From: Asterella californica
Lineage: Eukaryota > Streptophyta > Marchantiopsida > Marchantiales > Aytoniaceae
Assembly: GCA_036924285.1 (NCBI GenBank)
Contig: JAYKYS010000024.1
Location: forward strand, 1,798,001-1,862,000
DNA: 64,000 nucleotides
Direction: 5' to 3'
The notes below the pieces were generated by a model, which had not been told where the DNA came from, did not search any database, and was given only the letters and a program-made list of their open reading frames with translations. This document shows, one piece after another, positions 45,701 to 55,300 of this stretch (positions are counted from its first letter, which is position 1; each line of letters begins with the position of its first letter). The position numbers were made by a program, and so were the translations under genes.

Positions 45701-45780
45701 GGAATGTGGAAGAGTAAGGTGTGACAGCAGTGGATAGTCGACTTCTGCGAAGCAGGACAGTCTTCTGGAGGTGTGAGAAG
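42704..45780. other. GAAGAC/GTCTTC-saturated block of unknown origin
   Basis: I count about 28 GAAGAC words on either strand in 3 kb, where roughly 1.5 would be expected by chance. They occur both inside and outside the 273-codon frame at 43,606, so codon use alone does not explain them. The block starts where Gypsy element 2 ends and finishes where LINE2 ORF2 is cut. It may be an unrecognised retroelement or captured sequence. No flanking repeats were found. Confidence 0.55.
43606..44427 (+). CDS. Coiled-coil protein fragment, unknown function
   Basis: 273 codons with no recognised domain. The first ~70 residues form a heptad-like, charged helix (LQQRDQEVLRVWDKLIALAE, then a KTQREAAKARAQ stretch). 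A conserved-looking patch KFNFTAGKKLLTLAREWDEE follows, and the second half is Glu/Ser/Pro/Val-rich. The same frame reads upstream as LKKSNQELQARL but is closed by a TAG at about 43,581, so the visible start is probably not the original one. The style resembles plant retrotransposon gag or transposon-linked coiled-coil proteins; this is only an impression. Confidence 0.4.
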   Translation: MQARLQQRDQEVLRVWDKLIALAEEKMTWKTLREAAEAQVVVEKTQREAAKARAQGLLAHSVETLRKKFNFTAGKKLLTLAREWDEESKAMFVECKERMFRYLDRQIDGVKTFYGLLLILPSVNTSSQAPASSTRPDLEKEEFDLAVHLVVTTLEVEKTSEDAPEDKMSSGRQEDEPSSHVFRVEKATSPDPYEVTMAPSVELVPQKSEEAQVDPASQKTLLSFEVVAAEPAMNVEEEATSATPEVITGLPSVSEAVLVVQVGVDQVEMTSEP

Positions 45781-47220
45781 CCCATCGATCCCCGACGATT
45801 TCTCCTTGGAGAAGTTCAAAACCGTCCTCTCTACTTCCTCGGGAGTCGGAGGGGCAACCAGCAAGACCTTCTCCTCAACCGTAACCCATTTGGAGGTTAG
45901 TTGCAACACCTCCTTCCTCTCCTCCTTGTTACGAGAAACTTCAGCGTCTTCCTGGAACAGCATCGAGTAGAACCTATGTATTCGTTCTAAGATTTCTCCG
46001 TGCCCTTCCGTAGTCTCCCCGTTTTCCAGCACCACCCCTTTCATCGCCTCTCTCCTGTGTTTCTCCTTAAGCTGGACAAAGAAGTAGCGGGAGGGCGCTT
46101 CCCCCTCCTGCAGCCATCTGATACGGCTTCTCTTCCTCCATAGGATAGCGTCTTGATGCTCTCTCCGCCTGACCTTCCCTTCCATCTCGTTTATTCTTTG
46201 TTTCTTCCGAGTTATCCACTTTAACTAGCGTTCTTAGCCTCTGCAGTTCTACCTCTAGGCCCGAGTTGGAGGGGCCCCTCCCTCCCGCCGCTTTCTTTTC
46301 TTCCATTAGAATTCTTCGGCCTTGGGCGAGCCCACCGCCCACTTCTTTCTTGGGTCTCCCTCCATTCTTTGCTGCTCTCTCCACACCGTTCCGATCCTCG
46401 CTCTTATTCTCGTGTCCTTAAGCATTTCTGCATCCATCTTAAAGTATGTCGCTCTCTTTATTCTGGCCCCCACTTCCTCTTCCGACAGCTGAATTTCCAC
46501 CGTTATCGGAATGTGGTCCGAGAGGGTTTGCCTTCCATCGTGAACTATCCTAGTGACCCCAACGCACCATTCAGCGCTATGATTTAAGTAACACCTGTCA
46601 AGCCTAGCCTGATCCTGTCTCCCCCCCGATAGAACTTGTCGGGTAAAAACCGGCCCCTCCTTTCGGTTGGCACAGAACAGGGCATCGACCAGATCAGCTT
46701 GCTGCAAAATGTTCCTCCAGCATCGCAATTCACTGCCGTGCAGAAGCGGAGTTGGTCCCATGCTGTCGTCCGGAAGCTCCACCATGTTCCAGTCGCCTAA
46801 CAGAATCCACTGCCCTTCCTTCGTCAGGTTAGCTATCCAATCCCAAAGTTGTCTTCTTCCTTCTCTCTTGTTCGGGACATAGACTGAGGCCACCCCGATG
46901 GGGCCGATGACCGAGTCAAGTATACACCAGGCGATCGAGCCGTCACCTTTTACCCCGTGCTGCATCACTTTTATATGATCCTTGATCAGAAGGGCAGCCC
47001 CTCCTCTCCCCCCCTCAGTGTAGTCCACCACCCTTGTTCCATCCATCATTATTTGCTTTAAGTTGACCTCCAGACGTTGCTCTTCAGTCTTCATCTCTTG
47101 TAAGGCTATGATGTCAGCCTGTAATCTTTCTCTCCCTAGCCATCGGCGTAGAATAGTCACACGATGCGGATCGCACAGGCCTCTTACATTCCACGACGCA
47201 ATTTTGAGTGTTGTCTGCAT
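45781..47220 (-). pseudogene. LINE2 ORF2: endonuclease and start of reverse transcriptase, broken
   Basis: Begins MQTTLKIASWNVRGLCDPHR at 47,220, close to LINE1 ORF2. The endonuclease is complete (IIALQEMKT, LLGDWNMVELPDD, SDHIPITVEI). The first frame closes near 46,306 after a frameshift. Similarity continues in other frames (REHQDAILWRKRSRIRW, EGEAPSRYFFVQLK) to LNFSKEKSSGIDG, matching FPKEKSPGADG of LINE1, and then ends. All catalytic reverse transcriptase motifs are absent. Confidence 0.88.
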
Positions 47221-47519
47221 GGGTATTGATGTTGGTTAGTAATCTTCTGCTTAGACCGCTCCAGTGACCGTTCCCCCTACTTGGTGGGGTTCAGGACGGC
47301 CATCAGGCTCCTGATCTTGGTCAGGTTCCCCTTCTTAACCGTCTTTTCTTTATTCGAGGTAACTTTCCCAATTCTTTTTCCTATAGGTTTGGACAGATTC
47401 TCCTTTGACCTCGAGGTGTTTTCCCTCATCGCCCCCCTTCTGCCGGTAATCTGATTGGGGGACCAGTTCTTGGAGTACCTCCCTCTCAAGAGTTCAGAGA
47501 GGCGACATGGGGGTCGGGT

Positions 47520-47523
47520 CCGT
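47520..47523 (+). repeat. Target-site duplication of Gypsy element 3, left (CCGT)
   Basis: CCGT here and at 58,329-58,332 flank the two LTRs. Only 4 bp match; a fifth base would be T on the left and A on the right. Confidence 0.7.
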
Positions 47524-47737
47524 TGTCGTGTTGTGGTTCGGCTCCTGTGTGAAATTCCTGTGTAACCTATGTTGTGTTTCTTTTCTGTGTTTCATGAACC
47601 GTATCGCGTAACTCGCCGAACGGTGTGATGAGTGCCACGTTTGTGATTATCTGTTTAAGTGATCGCACGGTAGAGGAACGTGCCAAGTCATCAATCTGTG
47701 CGTGTTCACTTTAGTGGTCCTTGTCGCCGCATTTGTG

Positions 47738-47744
47738 TATAAAA
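47738..47744 (+). promoter_or_regulatory. LTR TATA box (5' LTR)
   Basis: TATAAAA, 214 bp into the LTR and about 108 bp before the first small LTR ORF. The matching copy is at 56,140-56,146. Confidence 0.6.
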
Positions 47745-47845
47745 TGATGGGTCGAAGGTTCATACGGCATTCTCTCTCAGCGGGTGATTCGTGAGGGTTC
47801 TCGGTGGTCTACATGGAGGAGTGAAGATCTGCAGGAGTGGTGGTT

Positions 47846-48061
47846 ATGGACGGAGGTGTGTTACCGGTTCCGGATCTTCCTTTCCCAAATCCGTTTCACA
47901 TCAAGCTTCATTGCATCCATCGCGATCACTTTCGATAGTGGTTAGTTGCATACTTTGGCGATGAATTCATGGGAAGAATGATGGAGTTACAGCTTCCGGT
48001 GATCCTTCCGATCGTAACATACGGAGAGACTTGGGATATGACGGTGTACATTTTGTTGTGA
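47846..48061 (+). pseudogene. LTR small ORF a, 5' LTR copy (stop at codon 31)
   Basis: Same 71-codon ORF as at 56,248, but a C-to-T change at 47,936 turns CAG into TAG. Other differences from the 3' copy are two silent changes and one Met/Arg change. Confidence 0.45.
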
Positions 48062-48067
48062 GGAACA

Positions 48068-48271
48068 ATGGATCTCAACTATCCATCGAACGTTCCTTTC
48101 AACCTTTGGGTCGATGTCCGGTGTCATTGCAGACCGAAGATCAATCATGGGGCTTGGATCGTGAGAAACTTCGGGCAAGAATATTACAATCGAGTGATAG
48201 CTTCACCGTTTCCTTTTGTCGTACCTTTTATTGTAGAACGTTTCCAGGTTGTAATATTGACGTTGTATTAG
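48068..48271 (+). CDS. LTR small ORF b, 5' LTR copy
   Basis: 67-codon ATG ORF six bases after the stop of ORF a. It differs from the 3' LTR copy by Pro/Leu and Asn/Tyr. See 56,470 for the description. Confidence 0.4.
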   Translation: MDLNYPSNVPFNLWVDVRCHCRPKINHGAWIVRNFGQEYYNRVIASPFPFVVPFIVERFQVVILTLY

Positions 48272-49928
48272 TCTGCGGCTCACTGGTTTCATTCTGGTTG
48301 AGCGCTTCTGTGTAGTTACGGACCGCGAAGAATCCATCGACATATCTGAAGGATTTTCTGAGGTCTTAGAGTGTTGTTGATGTCTTGTGTCTCCTTGGAG
48401 AGTAAAAATTCGTTCTAGGGGAAAAAGTTGAGTGGAGAAAAGACAAAAGTAAAGATCTTTTTGCTCTTATTGGTCCACTTTTGGACCAATGGTGTTCTAG
48501 CTGATCCTCGCGACGTTTCTGTGGTCTCTGGAGGCTTCGGGGGACCATTCGCGAAACGAAGGGTATGGTTGGAGAGCTCTCGACCGGGGCTACAATCTGG
48601 GCTGAAGAATCGGTCGATTTCATGGAGGGATGAGCGCGTTATGATCGATTGAGTGGAGGGGGGTGAAATTCGTACCTACTGCTACGTTTCTGGTTATTCC
48701 GAGAGATTCACGAGGAGTTTTGAGAAGCTGTCTGTTGGGTTGGAGAGCTGACGACGTGCTGGTCGTTTTGATATCAGTTTCATCAGATTCTTGATCGATT
48801 TGGATTCTGAACCGACCGATTGAAGTTGAGAAGTACAGACGTGATAAGGCGGGAACAGCGAACTATGATAGTCATGGATAGTTTGATGTTGCTTAAGTTC
48901 TGTCTCGAATTTCTGAGTGAAACTTTCCAGGGTTGAAGCATGTCTTATCAGTAAGATACTTGGGAAGTTTCACCTCAAATGGTCAAGTAGTTTGTTCAGA
49001 ATCTTGGATCAAATGTACCTGGGTCTGTAAAGCTCTGAAGTTAGCACAGATTACGGTTTGATCCATATCTGAGAATTGGTTTGAGATTTCGACCTGAAAA
49101 TTGTTCAGGGTAGGAGTGAAGGGTCCAATCAAGCTTCCTGAGAAGTTTGATCATCATTGGTCGAGTGGTTTGGGAGGACTGAGGTCTCAAAGTTCGAAAA
49201 TACTTCTGTTATTAGCAGTTTCGGGTTTTTCGGTATCATCTATTGTCAATTTGATCATTTCGAGCAATTTGGAGAGGAGTTTGTTGCTGAAACTGCCATA
49301 CCTGCATACAATTCGACATTGGAAGGTGTGGGGCTGATTTTAGCTCTTGGTGATGAAGGAGAACGGAGCCACCATGAGCCTTAAGCCGCTGTTTGGGTTC
49401 TCGGAGCTGCCAGGTACTACCGACGTTGGTGCTGTATTGAGATCTGAATAGTGTTTTGGAGTATGCATGTTTTACCTTGCTGGAATACTTGGTAGACCAG
49501 GGTGTACAGCAAGTTGTATCGATACTCTATCAAGTTGATTGAGTGATCTTAGTATCTTCTGGTTGTACTATGAAGTTGTGATAGTTGGATTGATGGCCAG
49601 TTAGCGTCGCTGGAGATCTATTCAGAAGTCAGGCTTCCAGTGATATAGATGAATAACTTCAGTTAGATAATACAGATCTGAGTATTGTTAGTTAGAGTTC
49701 AAAAGATCTGTTTGTAACACAAGTTTATGCAACCTATACGTAATCTTGGATCGTAACAAGCTTTAAACTTGAGCCGAGAGGATACAAGGTCACTCGGGCT
49801 AGAAGAGTAGATAGTGAAACATTTGAGTGGAAACACCTAGATCTAGATCCAACCTTGTCAATCCACATACCTCTGCACAGCCATATACCCCGTGTATTCC
49901 TAGACAGAAAAACACGTTATACGATAGC

Positions 49929-49945
49929 TGGTGAACTCGACGTGA
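49929..49945 (+). promoter_or_regulatory. Primer-binding site, Gypsy element 3
   Basis: TGGTGAACTCGACGTGA two bases after the LTR end, identical to element 2 (19 nt with the following AA). tRNA not identified. Confidence 0.75.
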
Positions 49946-52014
49946 AAGTCTGGGGTGAGAGGTACGTGCGTGGTTTTGCCACCATGGACGTTGAAGGGTT
50001 GGGTCATTACGTAGATGAGGCTTCTACATCTGGAGAGGCTCCAAAGGTGACCAAGCTTTCACGGTCTGATATGCGATTGCTTGAGGCATTCGCATTGGTA
50101 ATGCAACAGCAGCAAGCCACTGAACGGAAAGAAGCCATGGCTACTAAAGCCTTGCAATCTGTTGTGGGGTTGCTAGATCAGTTTGACGGGAAAAATATAT
50201 CCAAGTACCTAAAGTACTATTCCCGAGAGATGGAGTTGAGTAAGGTGCCAGAAAGAGAGAAGGTGAGCACATTTGAGCTTGCTGTCGTACCTGAGCTACG
50301 AGAGCATGTGAAGGACATCATCCGATCTCATGGTGCTACATGGGAAGGATTTACTCTTCAGCTCAAAGAAGAGTATTCTTTAGAGGATGCAGACCGAGTG
50401 ACTAAGAAGTCATTCATGGAGTGGGTAAACAAACCCAACAAAGGGCTTGTTGCCACAGAGCTATTCCGGGAGTTTGAGAGACAATTCCTTCAGTTGTCTC
50501 GGATGGAGAAGCTCACATTGGAAAACGACAAGGTGGAGTTGTTTTTGCAAGCAGCCAACAATGAATTACAAAGGGAGTTGGAGCTGCTTTTGGAAGATAG
50601 GATGGAAGACAACGGACTCACTACTGACTGGAGAAAAGTCTCTGAAGCAGTGAGTGTACTTGCCAAACGAGAGTACCGGAGAGGGAAGGTGGTGGTAAGA
50701 CAAGAAGAGAGACCACCGCCGATCGTAGTACATCGTAGGCAACCAATGGTACCCAATGTGCAAGCACCTATTGTGCATGTATCTCAAGTTCCACTTCCTA
50801 CTATTCCTGTCCCGAAAGTTGCACCGCAAAGAGATGCTATGGAAGAGTTGGTAAAAGGGATGAGGGACTTGCAGATCAAGTTAGCAAGGTTGGAAGAGAA
50901 AGGAGGAGCACATGATACCAGACTTGCTCCTAAGCAAGATTATGTACAGAGATGCATTTGGTGTGATAGTTCTGATCATGCTCGAAGAGAGTGTGGTGAT
51001 TTTGCCAAAACTCTACGAGATGGAGTAGTCTATTGGAAGGAAGGAAAGATTGCTCTGAAAGATAATGGAGAGATTCTTAGAACCAACTTCGGGAAAGGAG
51101 GAATGAAGCAAGTACTGGAGGAGTATCTATCTAAGCATGCTATTGCGTCGGTAGAAGCTGCTACTTATGGAGTTGAGGTAGTACGAGACAGAAGTGCTTC
51201 TAAGAAGGATGGAGATACTCTTGATATGTGGAGTCATGCAGTAAGCACGAACAAAAGGGGGAAAATGGCAAGGGAGGAGTTGCTCAGAACAGCCACGGCA
51301 ATCAGAGGTGCTACTGGATGGGATGATCCCGTGGATACAATGTCTGTACATGCTTATTTGGCAAAGAGTCAACATGAGGCTCTCATGGAGGAGAAGCGCA
51401 AACGAGACGAAGCAGGCCCTAGCGAAGAGAGAACAGCTCTCAAGAGACAAACAAGAGGAGAAAAGTTCAGACCGGAGATGATGTCTCTACCAGAGGAGAC
51501 TATGGAAGAGGTCATATCCTCTACTCCTGAGAAGTCAGAGAAGAGCAGAGGTAAGGAGAAAGGTAAATCTCCTTCATACAAGCTTCAGTCTGATATTGAA
51601 GCTGCTACGGATTTGAAAGGAGTACTAGAAGAGAGAGTACTCAATGCCAAGATCAATTTACCTCACGAGAAGTTCTTGGGATTGCCAAGAAGGAGTTTCA
51701 TGATGTCATTATTGACACCATCAAACGAAAAAGACAATTGGCAGGGGAAACCGTTGTGTCTAATGCATTAGACACAAGGATATCAAGAGAGGAAGAGTTA
51801 GAACTAGCTCAATGCTGCATCAACCGCAAGGTTCGGTTTGAGGATGATAGCGATGACAAGGTCCCTAGTCATTATACTAGAGGACATTGGGTAAGAGCTA
51901 CTACCGAAGCCTTAGTGAAGGTAGGAGAGATGACAGATCCGGTGGTTGCTCTCATTGATCATGGATCAGAGATCAATATTGTATCTAAGGACATCTACAA
52001 GCAAGGTGGATGGC

Positions 52015-52054
52015 CTGTTGATATAGATCATGGTTGGATGATCTATATCAACAG
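52015..52054 (+). repeat. Perfect 17-bp inverted repeat, template-switch scar in gag
   Basis: Arms 52,015-52,031 and 52,038-52,054 with a 6-nt loop GGTTGG. Elements 1 and 2 have no such repeat at this point, so the right arm is new sequence copied from the left arm in reverse complement. Confidence 0.9.
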
Positions 52055-52358
52055 CGAACAACACACGAGGAGAGCTCTATGGAGCTTGTCCTGATGTGAA
52101 AGTGAAGGTTGGAGATGTAACTATAGAACAAAACTTCTTTGTTCAAGATAGTACATCGTACCCGGTGATACTCGGTCAACCTTACATTACAGCTGTGAGG
52201 ATGGAGACCAAGGTTTTGGATGATGGATCTGCTTATGCGCGGATCAGAAGTCAGGATGGCAAGAGAGCGGTACAATTTCTTACTGTATCAGCAAACCACG
52301 AGCGGAACAGAGATTATCTGAGGGGTGGCTCCTTGCCTAAGGTCACGGAGGAGTTCAA

Positions 52359-52365
52359 GGATTTT
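52359..52365 (+). promoter_or_regulatory. -1 frameshift site GGATTTT, Gypsy element 3
   Basis: In the gag frame this reads G GAT TTT, directly followed by the TGA stop. The pol frame is -1 and open from here. One base differs from the canonical GGGTTTT of elements 1 and 2, so slippage would be expected to be weaker. Confidence 0.6.
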
Positions 52366-55300
52366 TGACAAGTACTGCTATAGAGCGAGGACATAGTGGT
52401 ACACTGGAGAAGGTACTCTCGCTAGAGGAAGGAAGTGCATTTTGTACAGGAGTTGTGAGATTTTCTGGGAGTGGATTTGCTACACATACACGACTTGCTG
52501 ACTTACAGAAGTGGGAGCAGAAGGTTGTGCGAAAAACTGAAAAAGACCTAAAGAGAGTTGGTGTGCTTGAAGAGGATGATAAGATAGAAGGTGTTTATTT
52601 GGAGTTAGGATTGGGAGATTTCATCGATGAGCTTGCTATGCATGAACAAGAAGATGAGGATCATGTGGTGGAAGTACACTCTAGGGAGCTCTATACAGCT
52701 ATAGAGTCATTCGTAGATCCTGAAGTTAGAGTTGACACTAGGTACAAAACGGTAGACAAGAAGGTAAAACCTGTTGCTCAGCCATTACCTAGTGATTCTA
52801 ACCAGCGAGTCCAACAATCTTCGAAGGAGAAAAGCTTGAGAGATCTTAGCCGGATCGGTCACAAGTTCACTGAAGCTACGCTCAAGGAGTTGAAGGTTGG
52901 TTCTGCAGATTTTCTTTTGCCTGTGGAGGAGAATAGGTTTAGAGAGATGTTAACTAGGCACGGGAAAGCTTTTGCTTTTGAAGCCTCAGAAATCGGATGT
53001 GTAGATCCTAGCATTGTGGCACCAATGATCATATTCACAGTTCCACATGCTCCTTGGGACTTGAGGCCAATTCCTGTACCTAGAGCGCATCTACCGAAAC
53101 TCATAGAGCTCTTGAAGGAGAAGATGCAGATGAAGATCTTGGAACCATCGTTTGCACCATACTCTAGTCGTTGGTTTACAGTACCAAAGAAGAGTGGTGC
53201 ATTACGGTTCATCCAAGATATGCAACCTGTGAACCAAGTGACCATCAGAAATACAGGCATAGGACCTATCGTCGGAGAGTTTGCTGAAGCGTTTGCTGGG
53301 AGGGCTATTTACTCTATAAGAGATCTTTACTCTGGATACGATCAGTTTCAACTTGCTGAACAGAGTAGAGATATCACCACCATGAGGACACCGTTGGGGT
53401 TGGTCAGAATGTGCACGCTACCACAAGGAGCAACAAACTCGGTAGCGCACATGATGAACGGGATGAACAAGGTTCTCCGTGAGTTCGTTCCTGAGAAGAC
53501 CATGCCTTTCTTGGATGACATTCCAATTAAGGGATGCGTTGAGGAGGAGAAAGATGAGATAATGGATCAGAAGGGGTGTAGAAACTTTGTTGCTGATCAC
53601 ATTTCAGATTGTGATAAAATCTTATCACGACTTGAAGAGGCGCACTTGACACTCTCAGGTGCTAAGTTTTCATTTGGAGTGCGAGAAGTTGTGATTGTGG
53701 GGCACCTATGTGGATGGTTTGGACGCAAGCCTGATCCTGGTAAAGTGGATGCTATACGGCGGATGAAGGATACTTGTGGTTCAACAACAGAGGTGAGAAG
53801 GTTTCTTGGAACTTGTGTTTTCTATCATGTGTGGATACCACATTTTGCACATGTGGCTGATCCTCTTTATGATCTGTTGAGAAAGCACAAGAGGTTTGCA
53901 TGGGAGGAGAGGCATACTGAGGCGATTCAGAGATTGAAGCAGTTGTTATCTTCTCCACCTGTACTTCGTCGTGTGAGCTATGAGGATAGCAAACCAGTGA
54001 TACTTACTGTTGATACTAGTCCGATAGCCATTGGATGGGCAGTAGGACAGGATGATGAAGAAGAGAATCGGTTTGCAATCAGATTTGGAGCAAAGGTGTT
54101 GAGTGAGCGACATAGAAACTATCCTCAAGTGAAGAGAGAGTTATGGGGAGTAGTTACAGCTATGAAGGCTGAAAAGGACTATTTGATTGGAGCGCCAGTA
54201 ATAATAGAAACAGATTGTTTACCACTATTAGGGATGATTACAAATTGTAACACCCCAGATATTGCTATGCTACGCTGGATTGCTTACATCAAGTCCTTAA
54301 ATCCTGAGTTCCGACACATAGCGGGGAAGAACAATCCAGTAGCTGATATGTTGTCTCGTGCGAGGTATGAGGATGAAGTGGAGATGGTAGAAGATACAAA
54401 GGATGTTGGTACTACTGTTTTTTGTAGAGCTCAAGGAGGTGAGAGTGAGCATTCAAAACCGTTCATGGAGGAGCTATATGAAGGAGAATGGATAGACATA
54501 GGACGCTATCTAAGCCTGTTGACTAGACAGCCAGGATGGAGTGATGCCCACTTTAAACAGATCAGGAGGAAGGCTTATAACTACTTGCTACGCGGTGGTT
54601 ATTTATGGAAGCAGACTAAGCAAGGTGGTAAGATGCCACAAAGGGTTGTGTGCAAGGTTGACATGCAGAAGTTACTCATGCAGGAGTTTCATGAGAGCTT
54701 GTGGGCAGGACATAGAGGTATTTATGCCACCTTTACAAAGCTGAAGGAGAGATATTGGTGGCGTAACATGTACAGAGATGTAGTTCAATTTGTGGAGACA
54801 TGCCAAACTTGTCAAGAGTATTCAGGAATTCGGCATCGAGATGAGTTACATCCTACTTATCCACTTGCAATGCACTATAAGTGGGTAGTAGATCTTGTTA
54901 TTATGCCAGTTGGTATATGGCAGATGCGATACTTAGTTTTGGCACGTGAGGATTTGTCCAACCAAGTGGAAGGGCGAGCCTTACGGACAAAATCCACAGA
55001 GGGAGTCTGCAAATTCTTGTTGGAAGATGTGATTTGTAGATATGGTTGTGTTGGGAAGATCACGGCTGATCGAGGGGAGCTGAACAATGATGAGGCTAAA
55101 GCGTTCTTCAAGAGGTGTGGTGTGAAGTTAGCTCTCACCACAGCCTACAATCCGGAGGGTAATGCGAAGAGTGAACGTGGTCATCCTCCTATTGTGAAAG
55201 CTATTGTGAAAGCTTGCAAGGGGAGGGCGAGGGAATGGCCAAGATTTCTTCCGTTTGCATTATGGGCCGATCGTTCGACTCATAGTTCAGTTACGGGATA

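Larger units (their letters stand above)
45781..47523 (-). mobile_element. LINE2 (minus strand), segment left of Gypsy element 3
   Basis: Carries the C-terminal end of ORF1 (about 47,280-47,520) and the 5' part of ORF2. It stops abruptly inside the reverse transcriptase at about 45,781. LINEs normally lose the 5' end at insertion; here the 3' end is missing, so a later deletion or rearrangement is likely. Confidence 0.85.
47524..49926 (+). repeat. 5' LTR of Gypsy element 3 (2,403 bp)
   Basis: Starts TGTCGTGTTG and ends TATACGATA, with no indel relative to the 3' LTR. Contains a TATA box, two small ORFs (47,846 and 48,068) and a 9-bp hairpin holding a CCAAT word (48,469-48,490). Differences from the 3' LTR sit at 47,635-48,143 (nine) and 49,597-49,915 (four), with none between. 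Confidence 0.95.
49984..52368 (+). pseudogene. gag: Gag-protease of Gypsy element 3, two frame breaks
   Basis: Starts at ATG 49,984 in a GCCACCATGG context. Capsid-like helical region, then a knuckle CIWCDSSDHARREC (C-X2-C-X4-H-X4-C) near residue 325, a charged linker and a DHGSEIN protease. Break 1: near 51,658 the frame shifts by an apparent one-base loss, and the gag frame closes at 51,771. The continuation is in the next frame, carrying the protease at about 51,935-51,990. Break 2: at 52,015-52,054 a perfect 17-bp inverted repeat replaces conserved codons and shifts the frame again, with a stop at 52,092. The last part runs in a third frame to TGA at 52,366-52,368. The protein cannot be made whole from this copy. 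Confidence 0.9.

Noticed and set aside
48428..48652. 74-codon LTR frame with a signal-peptide-like start (KIFLLLLVHFW...)
   Set aside because: It opens with TTG, has no ATG, and nothing else supports translation, unlike the ATG-led pair upstream.
49101..49384. Two overlapping frames of 75-78 codons in the LTR, identical in both LTRs
   Set aside because: One frame has no ATG start, neither shows any recognised motif, and identity between LTRs is expected from the insertion mechanism and the unchanged central stretch.
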